Source: Pseudomonas rhizosphaerae (GTDB lineage: Bacteria > Pseudomonadota > Gammaproteobacteria > Pseudomonadales > Pseudomonadaceae). Taken from it: DNA of 64,000 bases. Both the position numbers and the translations under genes were made by a program. This document shows positions 36,116-44,880 of the stretch, piece after piece. The stretch is from assembly GCF_000761155.1 (NCBI RefSeq), contig NZ_CP009533.1, positions 4,016,001 through 4,080,000 on the forward strand, given 5' to 3'. The notes beneath the pieces are model-generated. The model did no database searches, had not been told where the DNA came from, and was given only the letters and a program-made list of their open reading frames with translations. The first letter of the stretch is position 1. Every line of letters begins with the position of its first letter.

Positions 36116-37241
36116 TGCGGAAGGCCAGTTGTTCGATCGTCTGGGTGGCATGTTCCGCTTCTTCACGAGCCCGCAGAATCACGCCATGGTGGGGCGACTT
36201 GCTGCACACCGGATCGGCGTTGGCAGCGTCGCCGGTCAGCATGAAAGCCTGGCAGCGGCAGCCACCGAAATCCTTCTCTTTCTCGTCGCACGAGCGGCAC
36301 GGCTCGGGCATCCAAGCATAGCCGCGGAAACGGTTGAAACCAAAAGAGTCGTACCAGATGTGTTGCAGGCTGTGATCGCGAACGTTGGGAAACTCGACGG
36401 GCAGCTGCCGCGCGCCGTGGCAGGGCAGCGCGGTGCCGTCGGGGGTCACGGTGAGGAAAATGCTGCCCCAACCGTTCATGCAGCCCTTGGGGCGCTCTTC
36501 GTAGTAGTCGGGTGTGACGAAGATCAGCTTGCAGGCACTGCCGGCCGCTTCCAGCTTGGCGCGGTACTCGTTGGTGATGCGCTCGGCGCGTACCAATTGC
36601 TCACGGGTGGGCAGCAGGCCCGCACGGTTCAGCTCGGCCCAGCCGTAGAACTGGCAAGTGGCGAGTTCGACGAAGTCGGCTTCCAAGGCCACGCACAGCT
36701 CGATGATGCGGTCGATCTTGTCGATGTTGTGCCGATGGGTGACGAAGTTCAGCACCATCGGGTAGCCGTGGGCCTTCACCGCACGGGCCATTTCCAGCTT
36801 CTGCGCGAAAGCTTTCTTCGAGCCGGCCAGCAAATTGTTGACCTGCTCGTCGCTGGCCTGAAAGCTGATCTGGATGTGATCCAGGCCGGCGGTCTTGAAG
36901 TCGGCGATCTTCTGTTCGGTCAGGCCGATGCCCGAGGTGATCAGGTTGGTGTAGAACCCCAGGCGCCGGGCTTCGCCGATCAGTTGCGCGAGGTCCTGGC
37001 GCACCAGCGGCTCACCGCCGGAGAAACCGATCTGGGCCGCACCCATCTCGCGCGCCTCGGCCATGACCTTGAACCACTGCTCGGTGCTCAGTTCCTTGCC
37101 TTGGGCGGCGAAGTCCAGGGGGTTGGAGCAATACGGGCATTGCAGCGGGCACCGGTAGGTCAGCTCCGCCAGCAGCCACAGCGGCAGGCCGATTTCAGGC
37201 GTGGGTGGCAGGCTGGGCAAGTTCGATCCAGTGCTGTGCAC
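36081..37241 (-). CDS. pqqE: PqqA radical SAM peptide cyclase
   Basis: This encodes 386 residues from a GTG at 37241, chosen because GGAGG lies six bases upstream; it overlaps pqqD by 47 bases. Radical SAM cysteines are C31, C35 and C38 ([14 protein letters not shown]). [10 protein letters not shown] is the SAM-binding glycine motif. The C-terminal SPASM domain has the Cys-rich CMNGWGS and [19 protein letters not shown] segments for auxiliary Fe-S clusters. The enzyme joins Glu and Tyr of PqqA (here E15 and Y19) by a C-C bond, working with PqqD as chaperone. Confidence 0.97.
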   Translation of the reverse strand: MHSTGSNLPSLPPTPEIGLPLWLLAELTYRCPLQCPYCSNPLDFAAQGKELSTEQWFKVMAEAREMGAAQIGFSGGEPLVRQDLAQLIGEARRLGFYTNLITSGIGLTEQKIADFKTAGLDHIQISFQASDEQVNNLLAGSKKAFAQKLEMARAVKAHGYPMVLNFVTHRHNIDKIDRIIELCVALEADFVELATCQFYGWAELNRAGLLPTREQLVRAERITNEYRAKLEAAGSACKLIFVTPDYYEERPKGCMNGWGSIFLTVTPDGTALPCHGARQLPVEFPNVRDHSLQHIWYDSFGFNRFRGYAWMPEPCRSCDEKEKDFGGCRCQAFMLTGDAANADPVCSKSPHHGVILRAREEAEHATQTIEQLAFRNDRNSRLIAKA

Positions 37242-37488
37242 GGGCGACCTCCATGAATTGCTCGATATCGATGGCCAACTCGGGCACACCGGGGAACTGC
37301 GCATCAAGCTCGGCAATGATGTCGGCCACGCTGCGTTGGCCGTCGATCAGGCCACCGATGGCACTGGCGCTTTCGTTGAGCTTGATCATGCCCTCGGGGT
37401 AGAGCAGCACGTGGCCTTTCTGGGCCGGCTCGTACTGGAACCGGTAACCCTGGCGCCAGCGCGGAGTTTGTTGACGATCGAAGCTCAT
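37195..37488 (-). CDS. pqqD: PQQ biosynthesis peptide chaperone
   Basis: This encodes 97 residues. The winged-helix RiPP recognition element is recognisable: [40 protein letters not shown] and [14 protein letters not shown]. PqqD binds PqqA and delivers it to PqqE. The start overlaps the pqqC stop by four bases and the 3' end overlaps pqqE, so the three genes are translationally coupled. Confidence 0.95.
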   Translation of the reverse strand: MSFDRQQTPRWRQGYRFQYEPAQKGHVLLYPEGMIKLNESASAIGGLIDGQRSVADIIAELDAQFPGVPELAIDIEQFMEVARAQHWIELAQPATHA

Positions 37489-38237
37489 AGGGCGATCCCC
37501 TTATGCCAGACGCGCTGGTCGGTGACGCTGTGATAGGGCGGGCGGTTCAGCTCGTAGGCCATGCTCATGGCGTCGAGCATGCTCCACAGGATGTCGAGCT
37601 TGAACTGCAGAATTTCCAGCATACGCTGCTGGCCTTCGACCGTCGTGTAGTGCTGCAGGGTGATGCTCAGGCCGTGCTCCACGTCGCGCCGGGCCTGGCC
37701 CAGGCGAGTACGGAAGTATTCGTAGCCGGCCGGATCGATCCACGGGTAGTGGGCGGGCCAGCTGTCGAGGCGCGACTGATGGATCTGCGGCGCGAACAAT
37801 TCGGTCAGCGAACTGCTCGCCGCTTCCTGCCAGTTGGCCCGCCGCGCGAAGTTGACGTAGGCGTCCACGGCGAAACGCACACCGGGCAGGACCAACTCCT
37901 GGGAGCGCAACTGGTCGGGATCCAGGCCCACGGCCTGGCCCAGGCGCAGCCAGGCTTCGATGCCGCCGTCTTCGCCGGGGGCGCCGTCGTGGTCGAGCAG
38001 GCGCTGGATCCACTCGCGACGGATTTCCCGGTCCGGGCAGTTGGCCAGAATCGCGGCATCCTTGAGGGGGATGTTGACCTGATAGTAGAAACGGTTGGCG
38101 ACCCAGCCCTGGATCTGCTCGCGGGTCGCGCGGCCTTCGTACATCGCCACGTGATAGGGGTGGTAGATGTGGTAATACGCACCCTTGGCACGCAAGGCCT
38201 GCTCGAACTCGGTGGGGGTCATGGGGGTGTCGGACAT
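37485..38237 (-). CDS. pqqC: Pyrroloquinoline-quinone synthase
   Basis: This encodes 250 residues, the normal length. It is a heme-oxygenase-like all-helical fold. Conserved stretches include [40 protein letters not shown] and ERNxxLY-type helices near [19 protein letters not shown]. The enzyme catalyses ring closure and the final eight-electron oxidation of the PQQ precursor using O2. The ATG at 38237 is separated from pqqB by 129 bases that hold a REP pair. Confidence 0.97.
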   Translation of the reverse strand: MSDTPMTPTEFEQALRAKGAYYHIYHPYHVAMYEGRATREQIQGWVANRFYYQVNIPLKDAAILANCPDREIRREWIQRLLDHDGAPGEDGGIEAWLRLGQAVGLDPDQLRSQELVLPGVRFAVDAYVNFARRANWQEAASSSLTELFAPQIHQSRLDSWPAHYPWIDPAGYEYFRTRLGQARRDVEHGLSITLQHYTTVEGQQRMLEILQFKLDILWSMLDAMSMAYELNRPPYHSVTDQRVWHKGIAL

Positions 38238-38267
38238 TGCGGTTCTCCCGGGGAATGTGTTGTCAGT

Positions 38268-38351
38268 GCCGGCCTCTTCGCGGGCAGAGACCCGCTCCCA
38301 CAGGGTTTGGTGTAATTCCTGTGGGAGCGGGTCTCTGCCCGCGAAAGCGCC
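38268..38351. repeat. Inverted REP pair between pqqB and pqqC
   Basis: Arms cggcctcttcgcgggcagag at 38268-38288 and gtgggagcgggtctctgccc at 38331-38340 belong to a palindrome with the centre gtttggtgtaattc. The whole could fold into a hairpin of about 30 bp inside the pqq transcript. Confidence 0.85.
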
Positions 38352-38366
38352 CTCACCGACACGCCG

Positions 38367-39278
38367 CTACAACTCGATGCTCATCCCATCGAACGCCACT
38401 TCGACGTTACGCCTGGCCAGTTCGGCCCGCTGTGGCGAGTCTTCGTCCAGGATCGGGTTGGTGTTGTTGATGTGGATCAGCACCTTGCGCTGACGCGGCA
38501 GGCCTTCCAGCACTTCCAGCATGCCACCGGGGCCGTTCTGCGCCAGGTGGCCCATTTCCCGGCCGGTGCGGGTACCGACGCCGCGTCGCTGCATTTCATC
38601 GTCGTCCCAGAGCGTGCCGTCTACCAACAGACAATCCGCGCCGGCCATGCGTTCGAGCAGGGCATCGTCCACCTGGCCCAGGCCGGGCGCATAGAACAGC
38701 GTGCCACCGGTACGGGTGTCTTCCACGATCAAGCCCAGGTTGTCACCCGGATGCGGGTCGAAGCGGTGCGGCGAGTAGGGCGGCGCAGCGCTGCGCAGCG
38801 GCAGCGGGGTGAAACGCAGGTGCGGGCAGGCCGGAATCACGAAACTGCCCTCAAGCTCGATGCGTTGCCAGTCCAGCCCGCCATTCCAGTGGCTGAGCAT
38901 GTTGAACAACGGAAAGCCGGTGCTCAGGTCCTGATGCACCATGTCGGTACACCACACTTGGTGCGGGCAGCCTTCACGCAGGCTGAGCAGGCCGGTGGTG
39001 TGGTCGATCTGGCTGTCGAGCAGGACGATGGCCTGGATCCCGGTGTCGCGCAGGGCCCGGCCCGGCTGCATCGGCGCAAAGTTCTGCAATTGCGCGCGAA
39101 TGTCCGGCGAGGCGTTGCACAGCACCCAGTTCACCCCGTCGTCGGACAGGGCGATGGACGACTGCGTACGCGCGTGGGCCCGCAGGCTGCCGTCACGAAA
39201 ACCACTGCAATTGGCGCAGTTGCAGTTCCACTGGGGAAAGCCGCCGCCGGCGGCGGAGCCGAGAATCTGGATATACAT
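38367..39278 (-). CDS. pqqB: PQQ biosynthesis protein B
   Basis: This encodes 303 residues from the ATG at 39278 ([19 protein letters not shown]); an in-frame TTG six bases upstream is dismissed. The fold is metallo-beta-lactamase-like, with [18 protein letters not shown] and [14 protein letters not shown] strands. The Cys pair CNCANCSGF near the N-terminus is characteristic of PqqB. PqqB is now regarded as the hydroxylase of the Glu-Tyr intermediate. It follows pqqA after the stem-loop at 39306-39340. Confidence 0.96.
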   Translation of the reverse strand: MYIQILGSAAGGGFPQWNCNCANCSGFRDGSLRAHARTQSSIALSDDGVNWVLCNASPDIRAQLQNFAPMQPGRALRDTGIQAIVLLDSQIDHTTGLLSLREGCPHQVWCTDMVHQDLSTGFPLFNMLSHWNGGLDWQRIELEGSFVIPACPHLRFTPLPLRSAAPPYSPHRFDPHPGDNLGLIVEDTRTGGTLFYAPGLGQVDDALLERMAGADCLLVDGTLWDDDEMQRRGVGTRTGREMGHLAQNGPGGMLEVLEGLPRQRKVLIHINNTNPILDEDSPQRAELARRNVEVAFDGMSIEL

Positions 39279-39305
39279 GGACAACTCGCAGCATCAAGCC
39301 TGGAA

Positions 39306-39340
39306 ATGAAAACGCCCCGGTCATTGTCTGGCCGAGGCGT
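39306..39340 (-). terminator. Attenuator-type stem-loop between pqqA and pqqB
   Basis: On the minus strand CGCCTCGGCCA, loop GACAA and TGACCGGGGCG form a G+C-rich stem followed by TTTTC, starting about 18 bases after the pqqA stop. It would lower pqqB-E transcription relative to pqqA, which fits the need for much more precursor peptide than enzyme. Confidence 0.75.
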
Positions 39341-39357
39341 TGCGTTGCAACTGAAGC

Positions 39358-39429
39358 TTAGCGGCTTGCGAAGTACATGGTGACTTCAAAGCCGATGCGC
39401 AGATCAGTGTAAGCAGGTTTGGTCCACAT
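39358..39429 (-). CDS. pqqA: PQQ precursor peptide
   Basis: This encodes 23 residues: [20 protein letters not shown] plus a short ASR tail. The ExxxY motif (E15-V-T-M-Y19) gives the two residues that become PQQ. The start ATG follows AGAAGGAG at good spacing on the minus strand. The gene is too short for most gene finders. It lies 130 bases after pqqF and upstream of pqqB, as in other P. putida-group genomes. Confidence 0.97.
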   Translation of the reverse strand: MWTKPAYTDLRIGFEVTMYFASR

Positions 39430-39463
39430 AAGAGATCTCCTTCTAGGTTGATGGGCTTGTAGC

Positions 39464-39493
39464 ATTAGTCCGCCCCGACCGTAGGACGTTCAA
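39464..39493 (-). promoter_or_regulatory. Possible pqqA promoter
   Basis: TTGAAC (complement of 39488-39493) and ACTAAT (complement of 39464-39469) are 18 bases apart. They would start transcription about 28 bases before the pqqA ATG. The match to sigma-70 boxes is only partial. Confidence 0.35.
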
Positions 39494-39559
39494 TGCTCCT
39501 TGGGTCGCTATGTTACTAAATAAGAAAGCCGTCCACGGTTAATTATTCGAGAAACTCCC

Positions 39560-42013
39560 TTACCTGCCCGGTAACGATCGCTGCGCCGGCACCCACGAAG
39601 GCTCTAACGCAGGGCCTGTGGCCAGGCACAGCCAGCCACCGGTGCCACTGGCCAGGTGCTGGGCCGCCTGCTGCAGGTCATTCGAACGCAATTCGCGCAC
39701 CGCCCGCTGCAGGTTGCTCAGGTAGTCGGCGCCATGGCCGGCCTGGCAGGCCTGCCAGAGCAGCTCGGCCAAGGGCAGCAGGTCCATCTGCGAACGTTCG
39801 TGACGGCTGGCCAGTTCTTCGCGCTGGGTTTCCAGGGCGGCAGGTTTCAAGGCTTCGATCAGGTTCGGCAGGGTTTCGATGAACGCCTGCACATGGCCCA
39901 GGATATCGGCCAGTGGCGCTTGAGGGGACTGTACACCGAACACCAGACCCGTGCGCCCGGCCATCTGGCGCAGGCCGCTGAACACGGCGTAGCCCAGTTG
40001 CAACTCGACGCGCAGGCGCTGGTAGAAGGGCGTCTGGCACAGCTGCGCCAGCAGGCGCCAGGCCGCTTCGTCGGCGATGCTCTGGCTCGGTGCCGGGCAG
40101 AATAACAGCAAGGCCTGTTCACTGGACTGGCAGGGCACGTGGCTCCAGCTGCGCCCCGAATGGGCCGGGTGCGATTGCGCCAGGTGCGGGCTGGCGGTGC
40201 CGGGCATCTTGCGCAGTGCATTGTTCAATGCGCTGCGTTCACCGTCGTCCATACCCACCGCCAGGCCGTCCCAGCGCGCGGCGCCCCACAGCTTCTGCAG
40301 CGCCAGGGGGCGCAGGTCTTCGTCGGACGTACGGCTATGGAAGTAGCCCAGGCTGTGGTCGGGCAGCCGCTTGAGCAGCTCCTTGATAGGCGTCAGCGTT
40401 GCGCTCGAAGGTTCCTGCCCGGCTTGATGCCACACCTCGGGGGCCGGTATGGCCAGCAGCTCCAGGGCTTGTTCCAGCAGCGCCGGGATCGGCGCCTGCA
40501 CGCCGCTGAGCTTGAGCTGCCAGTCGTCGCCCAGGCTGCTGAAGACCATCTGCACGCCGGCCTGGCGGGCTTCTTCGGTGAGTTTGCGCAGGCTGTCCTG
40601 CAGGGTGCGGAACAGCCCTTGGTGGCGCGAGGCATAAACGCGCCAGCGCAAGTACAGGGCGGCTTCGTGGCTGTGCGCCGAAGCGCCGTCCCAGTAGGCC
40701 AGGCCTTGTGGGTCGGCCACGGGGTGATCCGGACGTCGGCTGGGGCGCAGGAAGCGGTTGCGCGGCGGCAAGCGCCAGCGGCCGGCCAGGTCGCGTTCCG
40801 GACCAGGCGCCACGGGGTGAAGCAAGTGCTCGGGCCGCAGCTGTTCGAGAATCTCGCGCAGCGCCTGCAAGGCCTGTCGGCTCAACTCGCAAGGGGTGTC
40901 GTCGCTGTGGTGACGGGCCAGTTCCAATGCGCTGGCAACCTGCAAGCGGCGCTCGTTGAGCAGGCGGAATTCCTCGCGCAGGCCTTGCCAGTCGTCGTGG
41001 GCCTGGAAAAATTCCAGCCAGTCGAAGCACAGTTGGCTGATCAGCGCCGTGGCCGCTTCGCCTGCCGGGGTGAGCTTGAATTCGATGTTGATCAGCGCCT
41101 GGTCGGCGAAGGTATAGAAGGTGCTCAGTTCCAGGGTCTGCACCAGTTGCCGACGGCGCAGCTCGGCCAGCAAGCCGCCGTGCTGGCTGGCGCCCAGCCA
41201 GGTAGCGAGGAACTCCAGCGCCTGGTCGGCACTGCGAGGCAGGTTCTCGCAGGCGAACAGCAGGTTGAAACGGCTGTTGTCCGGACGCTCGACCGCTTCC
41301 CCCGGCGTGCCCACCAAGGGCGGCGGGGCGATCTGTTCAGCCGTGTCGCCGGGGCGCAGTGCGCCAGCCGCTTTCTGCGCCATGGCGCGCAGTTGCTCCA
41401 GCGGTTGCGGGCCCACCAGGCAAAGGGTCATCTGCCCGGTCTGGTAGAAGCGCCGGTAGAAGCTGCGCAGGTCCTGCTGGAACGAATCACGCGGCACCGG
41501 CAGGCTGTAGCGGTTGCCGGCGTGGAAGGCGAGCAACGGATGTTCGGCGTCCAGCGCACTGGTCAGCCATTGCTGGTGACGGGCCTCGGGGTCGCGCGAC
41601 CAGGCGACGAACTCGGCGTGCAGCACTTCGCGCTCGCGCAGTTGCTCGGCCTGGGTCATGCGTGGATGGCCGAGCATGTCGCACAGGCGTTCCAGCGCGC
41701 CGGCGAAAGCACTTACCGGTACCTCGAAGAAATAGTCGGTGCAGCGCTCGCGGGTACTGGCGTTGATCTGTCCGCCGTGGTTCTGCACGAAGGCCATCAG
41801 CCCATGGTCGCCACTGTGGCGTTCGGTGCCGAGGAAGAACAGGTGTTCGAGGAAGTGGGCCAGGCCTGGCCAGGCTGCAGGTACGTCATGGCTGCCTGCG
41901 GCAACGCGCATGAAGGCGGCGGCACGTTTGAGGCGCGGCTCATGATGCAGGCGCACGTGCAGGCCGTTGTCCAGCACCACATGTTCGGCGGCCGGCAGTG
42001 AAGGTTGAGGCAT
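39560..42013 (-). CDS. pqqF: PQQ-locus M16 peptidase
   Basis: This encodes 817 residues from the ATG at 42013, which follows AAGGGAATTGAC; the open frame extends 30 codons further but without support. The N-terminal M16 domain contains the inverted zinc motif HFLEH (H53, E56, H57) in GLAHFLEHLFFLGT. The downstream Glu helix is REREVLHAEFVAW. The second, inactive M16 half follows (residues about 400-817). PqqF with PqqG-like partners cleaves the linked Glu-Tyr from PqqA; here one long protein serves. It precedes pqqA by 130 bases. Confidence 0.93.
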   Translation of the reverse strand: MPQPSLPAAEHVVLDNGLHVRLHHEPRLKRAAAFMRVAAGSHDVPAAWPGLAHFLEHLFFLGTERHSGDHGLMAFVQNHGGQINASTRERCTDYFFEVPVSAFAGALERLCDMLGHPRMTQAEQLREREVLHAEFVAWSRDPEARHQQWLTSALDAEHPLLAFHAGNRYSLPVPRDSFQQDLRSFYRRFYQTGQMTLCLVGPQPLEQLRAMAQKAAGALRPGDTAEQIAPPPLVGTPGEAVERPDNSRFNLLFACENLPRSADQALEFLATWLGASQHGGLLAELRRRQLVQTLELSTFYTFADQALINIEFKLTPAGEAATALISQLCFDWLEFFQAHDDWQGLREEFRLLNERRLQVASALELARHHSDDTPCELSRQALQALREILEQLRPEHLLHPVAPGPERDLAGRWRLPPRNRFLRPSRRPDHPVADPQGLAYWDGASAHSHEAALYLRWRVYASRHQGLFRTLQDSLRKLTEEARQAGVQMVFSSLGDDWQLKLSGVQAPIPALLEQALELLAIPAPEVWHQAGQEPSSATLTPIKELLKRLPDHSLGYFHSRTSDEDLRPLALQKLWGAARWDGLAVGMDDGERSALNNALRKMPGTASPHLAQSHPAHSGRSWSHVPCQSSEQALLLFCPAPSQSIADEAAWRLLAQLCQTPFYQRLRVELQLGYAVFSGLRQMAGRTGLVFGVQSPQAPLADILGHVQAFIETLPNLIEALKPAALETQREELASRHERSQMDLLPLAELLWQACQAGHGADYLSNLQRAVRELRSNDLQQAAQHLASGTGGWLCLATGPALEPSWVPAQRSLPGR

Positions 42014-42221
42014 GTCAATTCCCTTTGAGCGGTCAGGCTGTAGGGCGTAATCGTAGCGGATTTGCAGGTAGGCGGGGGAGCCGTTCGCACAGGGATTGAA
42101 CATGCGAAACAGGCTTTTTCACGGATTGCGGAGAAATGCACATCTTCAGACGCACTGTGGCGGCCACTGACGCAGGTCAGCGCCGCCAGGCAGTGGTGAT
42201 CAGCTCAGGTCGACGCTTGGC

Positions 42222-42386
42222 TCAAGCCTTGTCATCCTGCTCGCCCTGCTGCTCATCGTCGTGCTTGAGCGCCGGCTTCATGCCTGGCTGTGGCGCGTGC
42301 TCGGCGTTGGGTGCGATCTCTTCGCCGTTGTTCTTCTTTTCCTGCTGGACTTTCTTGTCGTGGGCGACGTTGCGTGGGTCAGTCAT
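42222..42386 (-). CDS. Small highly charged hypothetical protein
   Basis: This encodes 54 residues from the ATG at 42386, with CAGGA upstream; longer frames reach back to 42458. The sequence is almost entirely polar (DKKVQQEKKNNGEEIAPNAE and KHDDEQQGEQDDKA). It has no membrane segment and is probably disordered. Similar short acidic proteins are common in pseudomonads; no function is known. It lies beyond the exopolysaccharide operon terminator, so it is likely a separate unit upstream of pqqF. Confidence 0.6.
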   Translation of the reverse strand: MTDPRNVAHDKKVQQEKKNNGEEIAPNAEHAPQPGMKPALKHDDEQQGEQDDKA

Positions 42387-42452
42387 GGGAATTCCTGGTT
42401 TGGGCAGATGATTCGAATACCCGTCGACGCGAAACGCTGGCAATGAGCGCCC

Positions 42453-42481
42453 GGGCAAGACTTGGAGTGGAAGTCTTGCCC
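42453..42481 (-). terminator. Stem-loop at the end of the exopolysaccharide operon
   Basis: GGGCAAGACTT (42453-42463) pairs exactly with AAGTCTTGCCC (42471-42481) around a 7-base loop, 27 bases after the wza stop. Flanking bases (GAGCGCCC / AAGCGTTC) lengthen the stem imperfectly. No T-tract follows. Confidence 0.65.
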
Positions 42482-42508
42482 AAGCGTTCAGTGCCGCTTC
42501 AGGTCAGA

Positions 42509-43591
42509 TCACTGACCCAGTGCATTGCCGGTCGCCACGACAGTGGCCGACGGCAGCAGCTGGCTGATGAAGCGGTTCCAGCGGGTGATGTCCGAAGGCC
42601 CGACGAACACCACGTCCGAAGCCTGCAGGTCGAACTGGCGGGCGAGCAGGAAAGCGGTCGGCTTCTTGGCATTGAGGTAGAACACGGTGGCGGGTTGCTT
42701 GGAGCGATCCTGAGCGCCGCGAATCACGTAGATGGCTTCGGCGTTGGCGGTTTCCTGGGCCAGGCCGCCGGCATTGCCCAGTGCTTCGAGCAGGGTGAAG
42801 GTGCTGGTGCCATAGGTCATCACCTGGGGCGAATTGACTTCGCCGAGTACGTAGACCTTGTTCGCCCGGTTGTTGCCCAGGTGCAGTTGGTCGCCGTTCT
42901 TCAGGTAGATGCCGTTGAGCTTGGAATCCTTGCGGTTCAGGGTGTCGATGTCGAGCAGGTACTCATGGCCGTCGCGCTTGAGGATCAGGCCGGCCAGGTT
43001 GCCGCTGCCATCATCGCCACCAGCGCGGCTGACCGCTTCGATCAGCGACAGCGGCACGTTGTTCAGCACCTGGGGACCGGCGTTCTTGAACGAGCCGGAA
43101 AACACCACGCGCTGGCTGGCGTAGTTCTGCACGTTGACGTCCACCTGGGTGTCGGTCAGGTAGCGCGACAAGGCGCGCTGCAGGTCGTTGCGCAGCTCGC
43201 TGACGGTCTTGCCTTCGGCCTGGATGGAGTTGATGAACGGGTAGTACACGGTGCCGTCGTTGCGCACGATCTGCGTGCCCTGGGCACGCGGTTCCTGGTT
43301 GGTCGGCGAGTTCAGTTCGACGTGGTCCCAGACCGTGATCTGCAGCCCATCGCCGGCGCCGATGCGGTAGTCGCCCGGCTTGTAGCCATACAGTGCTGCA
43401 GGCACGGGTTCGGGCCGGTACAGGCTCTGATGCTGGGCGACGGTCTGCGCGTTGATCGGCAGGACCGTGACCGGTCCGGTTTCGCCGATCTCGTCGGCGG
43501 CATCCTCGGGCGTCATGTGTTGCCCGGGGGAAAACACACATCCTTGCAGCAGCACGGCGAACAACGCGACTACGAATACAGTTCGTTTCAT
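42509..43591 (-). CDS. wza: Outer-membrane polysaccharide export lipoprotein (Wza-like)
   Basis: This encodes 360 residues. The lipoprotein signal has LLQGC with C18 as the lipidated residue. The PES domain is evident: YKPGDYRIGAGDGLQITVWD, then IVRNDGTVYYPFINSIQAEG. SLBB-type repeats follow (VVFSGSFKNAGPQVLNNVPL; VYVLGEVNSPQVMTY with LLEALGNAGGL). It forms the octameric outer-membrane channel that passes polymer made by Wzy. It is the last gene of the operon, an unusual place since wza is often first. Confidence 0.93.
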   Translation of the reverse strand: MKRTVFVVALFAVLLQGCVFSPGQHMTPEDAADEIGETGPVTVLPINAQTVAQHQSLYRPEPVPAALYGYKPGDYRIGAGDGLQITVWDHVELNSPTNQEPRAQGTQIVRNDGTVYYPFINSIQAEGKTVSELRNDLQRALSRYLTDTQVDVNVQNYASQRVVFSGSFKNAGPQVLNNVPLSLIEAVSRAGGDDGSGNLAGLILKRDGHEYLLDIDTLNRKDSKLNGIYLKNGDQLHLGNNRANKVYVLGEVNSPQVMTYGTSTFTLLEALGNAGGLAQETANAEAIYVIRGAQDRSKQPATVFYLNAKKPTAFLLARQFDLQASDVVFVGPSDITRWNRFISQLLPSATVVATGNALGQ

Positions 43592-43680
43592 TGCAATCTT
43601 CCTTGGAGAATCAGACTTCTCGCACGGTATTTGGGAGGTTCAGGACAGCGGTATGGCGGTGAAATCTTTTCGGGCGCGGC

Positions 43681-44880
43681 CTAGATCTTCTGGGCCGTGG
43701 CAAGCATCAGGCCAGCATCGGCCAGGCCCAATACAGGGGTGCAATCGAAGGCGTCGCCCAGGCGCGCCTCGTTCCAGCGGTTCTCGACGAACTGGCGCAT
43801 TTCGCGTTCGAAACGCTTTTCGGCGAACTGCAAGGCATTCTCCCGGCAGGCACGGGGGCTGAAGCGCGACGCCTGGCTTTCGAACGTTTCGATGGCGGCC
43901 GTCAGGGCCTCCACGGTTTGCTGGTAATAGAACACACCGGTGGGGTTGTCGTCGTTGAGCCCGCGCACGGTTTCCAGGGTGCCGCCGCGGCCGAAGGCGA
44001 TCACCGGCGTGCCGCATGCCTGCGCTTCCACCGGGCTGATGCCGAAATCCTCTTCGGCGGCGAAGACGAAGCCACGGGCGTTCTGCATGTGCTCGCGCAA
44101 CACCTCGAACGACTGGTAGCCCATCAGCGTGACGTTAGGGCCGCACACCGCGCGGCACTTGTCCATTTCCGGGCCATCGCCAATCACGATCAGGCGCTTG
44201 TCGGGCATGGCGCTGAACGCTTCGACCATCATCGGCACCTTCTTGTACGGCACCATGCGCTGGGCGGTCAGGTAGAAGTCTTGCTTCTCGGTCTGCAGGT
44301 TGAAGCCGGTGGTGTCGACCGGCGGGTAGATCACGGTCGAAGGGCGGCGGTAGGCCTTGTCGATGCGCCGGCCGATGAACTGCGAGTTGCTGATGAACTC
44401 GTCGACGCCGGCGGCGGTGCGCTGGTCCCACATGCGCATGTAGTGCAGGATCATCCGTGCCACTTTGCTCTTGATACCGGCCAGCAGATTGGCTTCGCGC
44501 AGGTACTGGTGTTGCAGGTCCCAGGCATAGCGGATGGGCGAATGCACGTAGCTGATGTGCAACTGGTTGGGGCCGGTGAGCACGCCCTTGGCCACGGCGT
44601 GGCTGCTCGACAGGATCAGGTCGTAGCCGGACAGGTCCAGTTGCTCGATCGCCATGGGCATCAACGGCAGGTATTTCTGGTAGCGCGTGCGAGCCTTGGG
44701 CAGGCGCTGGATGAAGGTCGTGGTGGCGCGCTTGCCGCCCAGGTGCTTGCGATCTTCGTCGCTGAGAAAATCGATGACCGAGAACAGATCGGCGTCGGGC
44801 CAGATCTTGAGCATCGAAGCCAGGACCTTTTCGGCACCAGCGTAGGTGACAAGCCAATCATGGACGATTGCTATTTTCAT
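43681..44880 (-). CDS. GT4 glycosyltransferase
   Basis: This encodes 399 residues from the ATG at 44880 (MKIAIVHDWLVTYAGAEKVL), overlapping the acyltransferase gene by 23 bases. The GT-B fold is clear: HISYVHSPIRYAWDLQHQYL and FISNSQFIGRRIDKAYRR in the acceptor half. The donor half has FYLTAQRMVPYKKVPMMVEA, RLIVIGDGPEM and DFGISPVEAQACGTPVIA (E(x7)E-type motif). The mannosyltransferase-like subfamily (WcaI/WbaZ-like) is plausible. It acts in the cytoplasm on the lipid-linked repeat unit. Confidence 0.88.
   Translation of the reverse strand: MKIAIVHDWLVTYAGAEKVLASMLKIWPDADLFSVIDFLSDEDRKHLGGKRATTTFIQRLPKARTRYQKYLPLMPMAIEQLDLSGYDLILSSSHAVAKGVLTGPNQLHISYVHSPIRYAWDLQHQYLREANLLAGIKSKVARMILHYMRMWDQRTAAGVDEFISNSQFIGRRIDKAYRRPSTVIYPPVDTTGFNLQTEKQDFYLTAQRMVPYKKVPMMVEAFSAMPDKRLIVIGDGPEMDKCRAVCGPNVTLMGYQSFEVLREHMQNARGFVFAAEEDFGISPVEAQACGTPVIAFGRGGTLETVRGLNDDNPTGVFYYQQTVEALTAAIETFESQASRFSPRACRENALQFAEKRFEREMRQFVENRWNEARLGDAFDCTPVLGLADAGLMLATAQKI

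Noticed and set aside
36129..37256. A 375-codon open frame antisense to pqqE
   Set aside because: pqqE is certain from its radical SAM cysteines; the antisense frame is a codon-bias shadow.
40139..42001. A 620-codon open frame antisense to pqqF
   Set aside because: The HFLEH zinc motif and family length prove pqqF; the opposite frame has a low-complexity Arg/Gly/Gln-rich composition.
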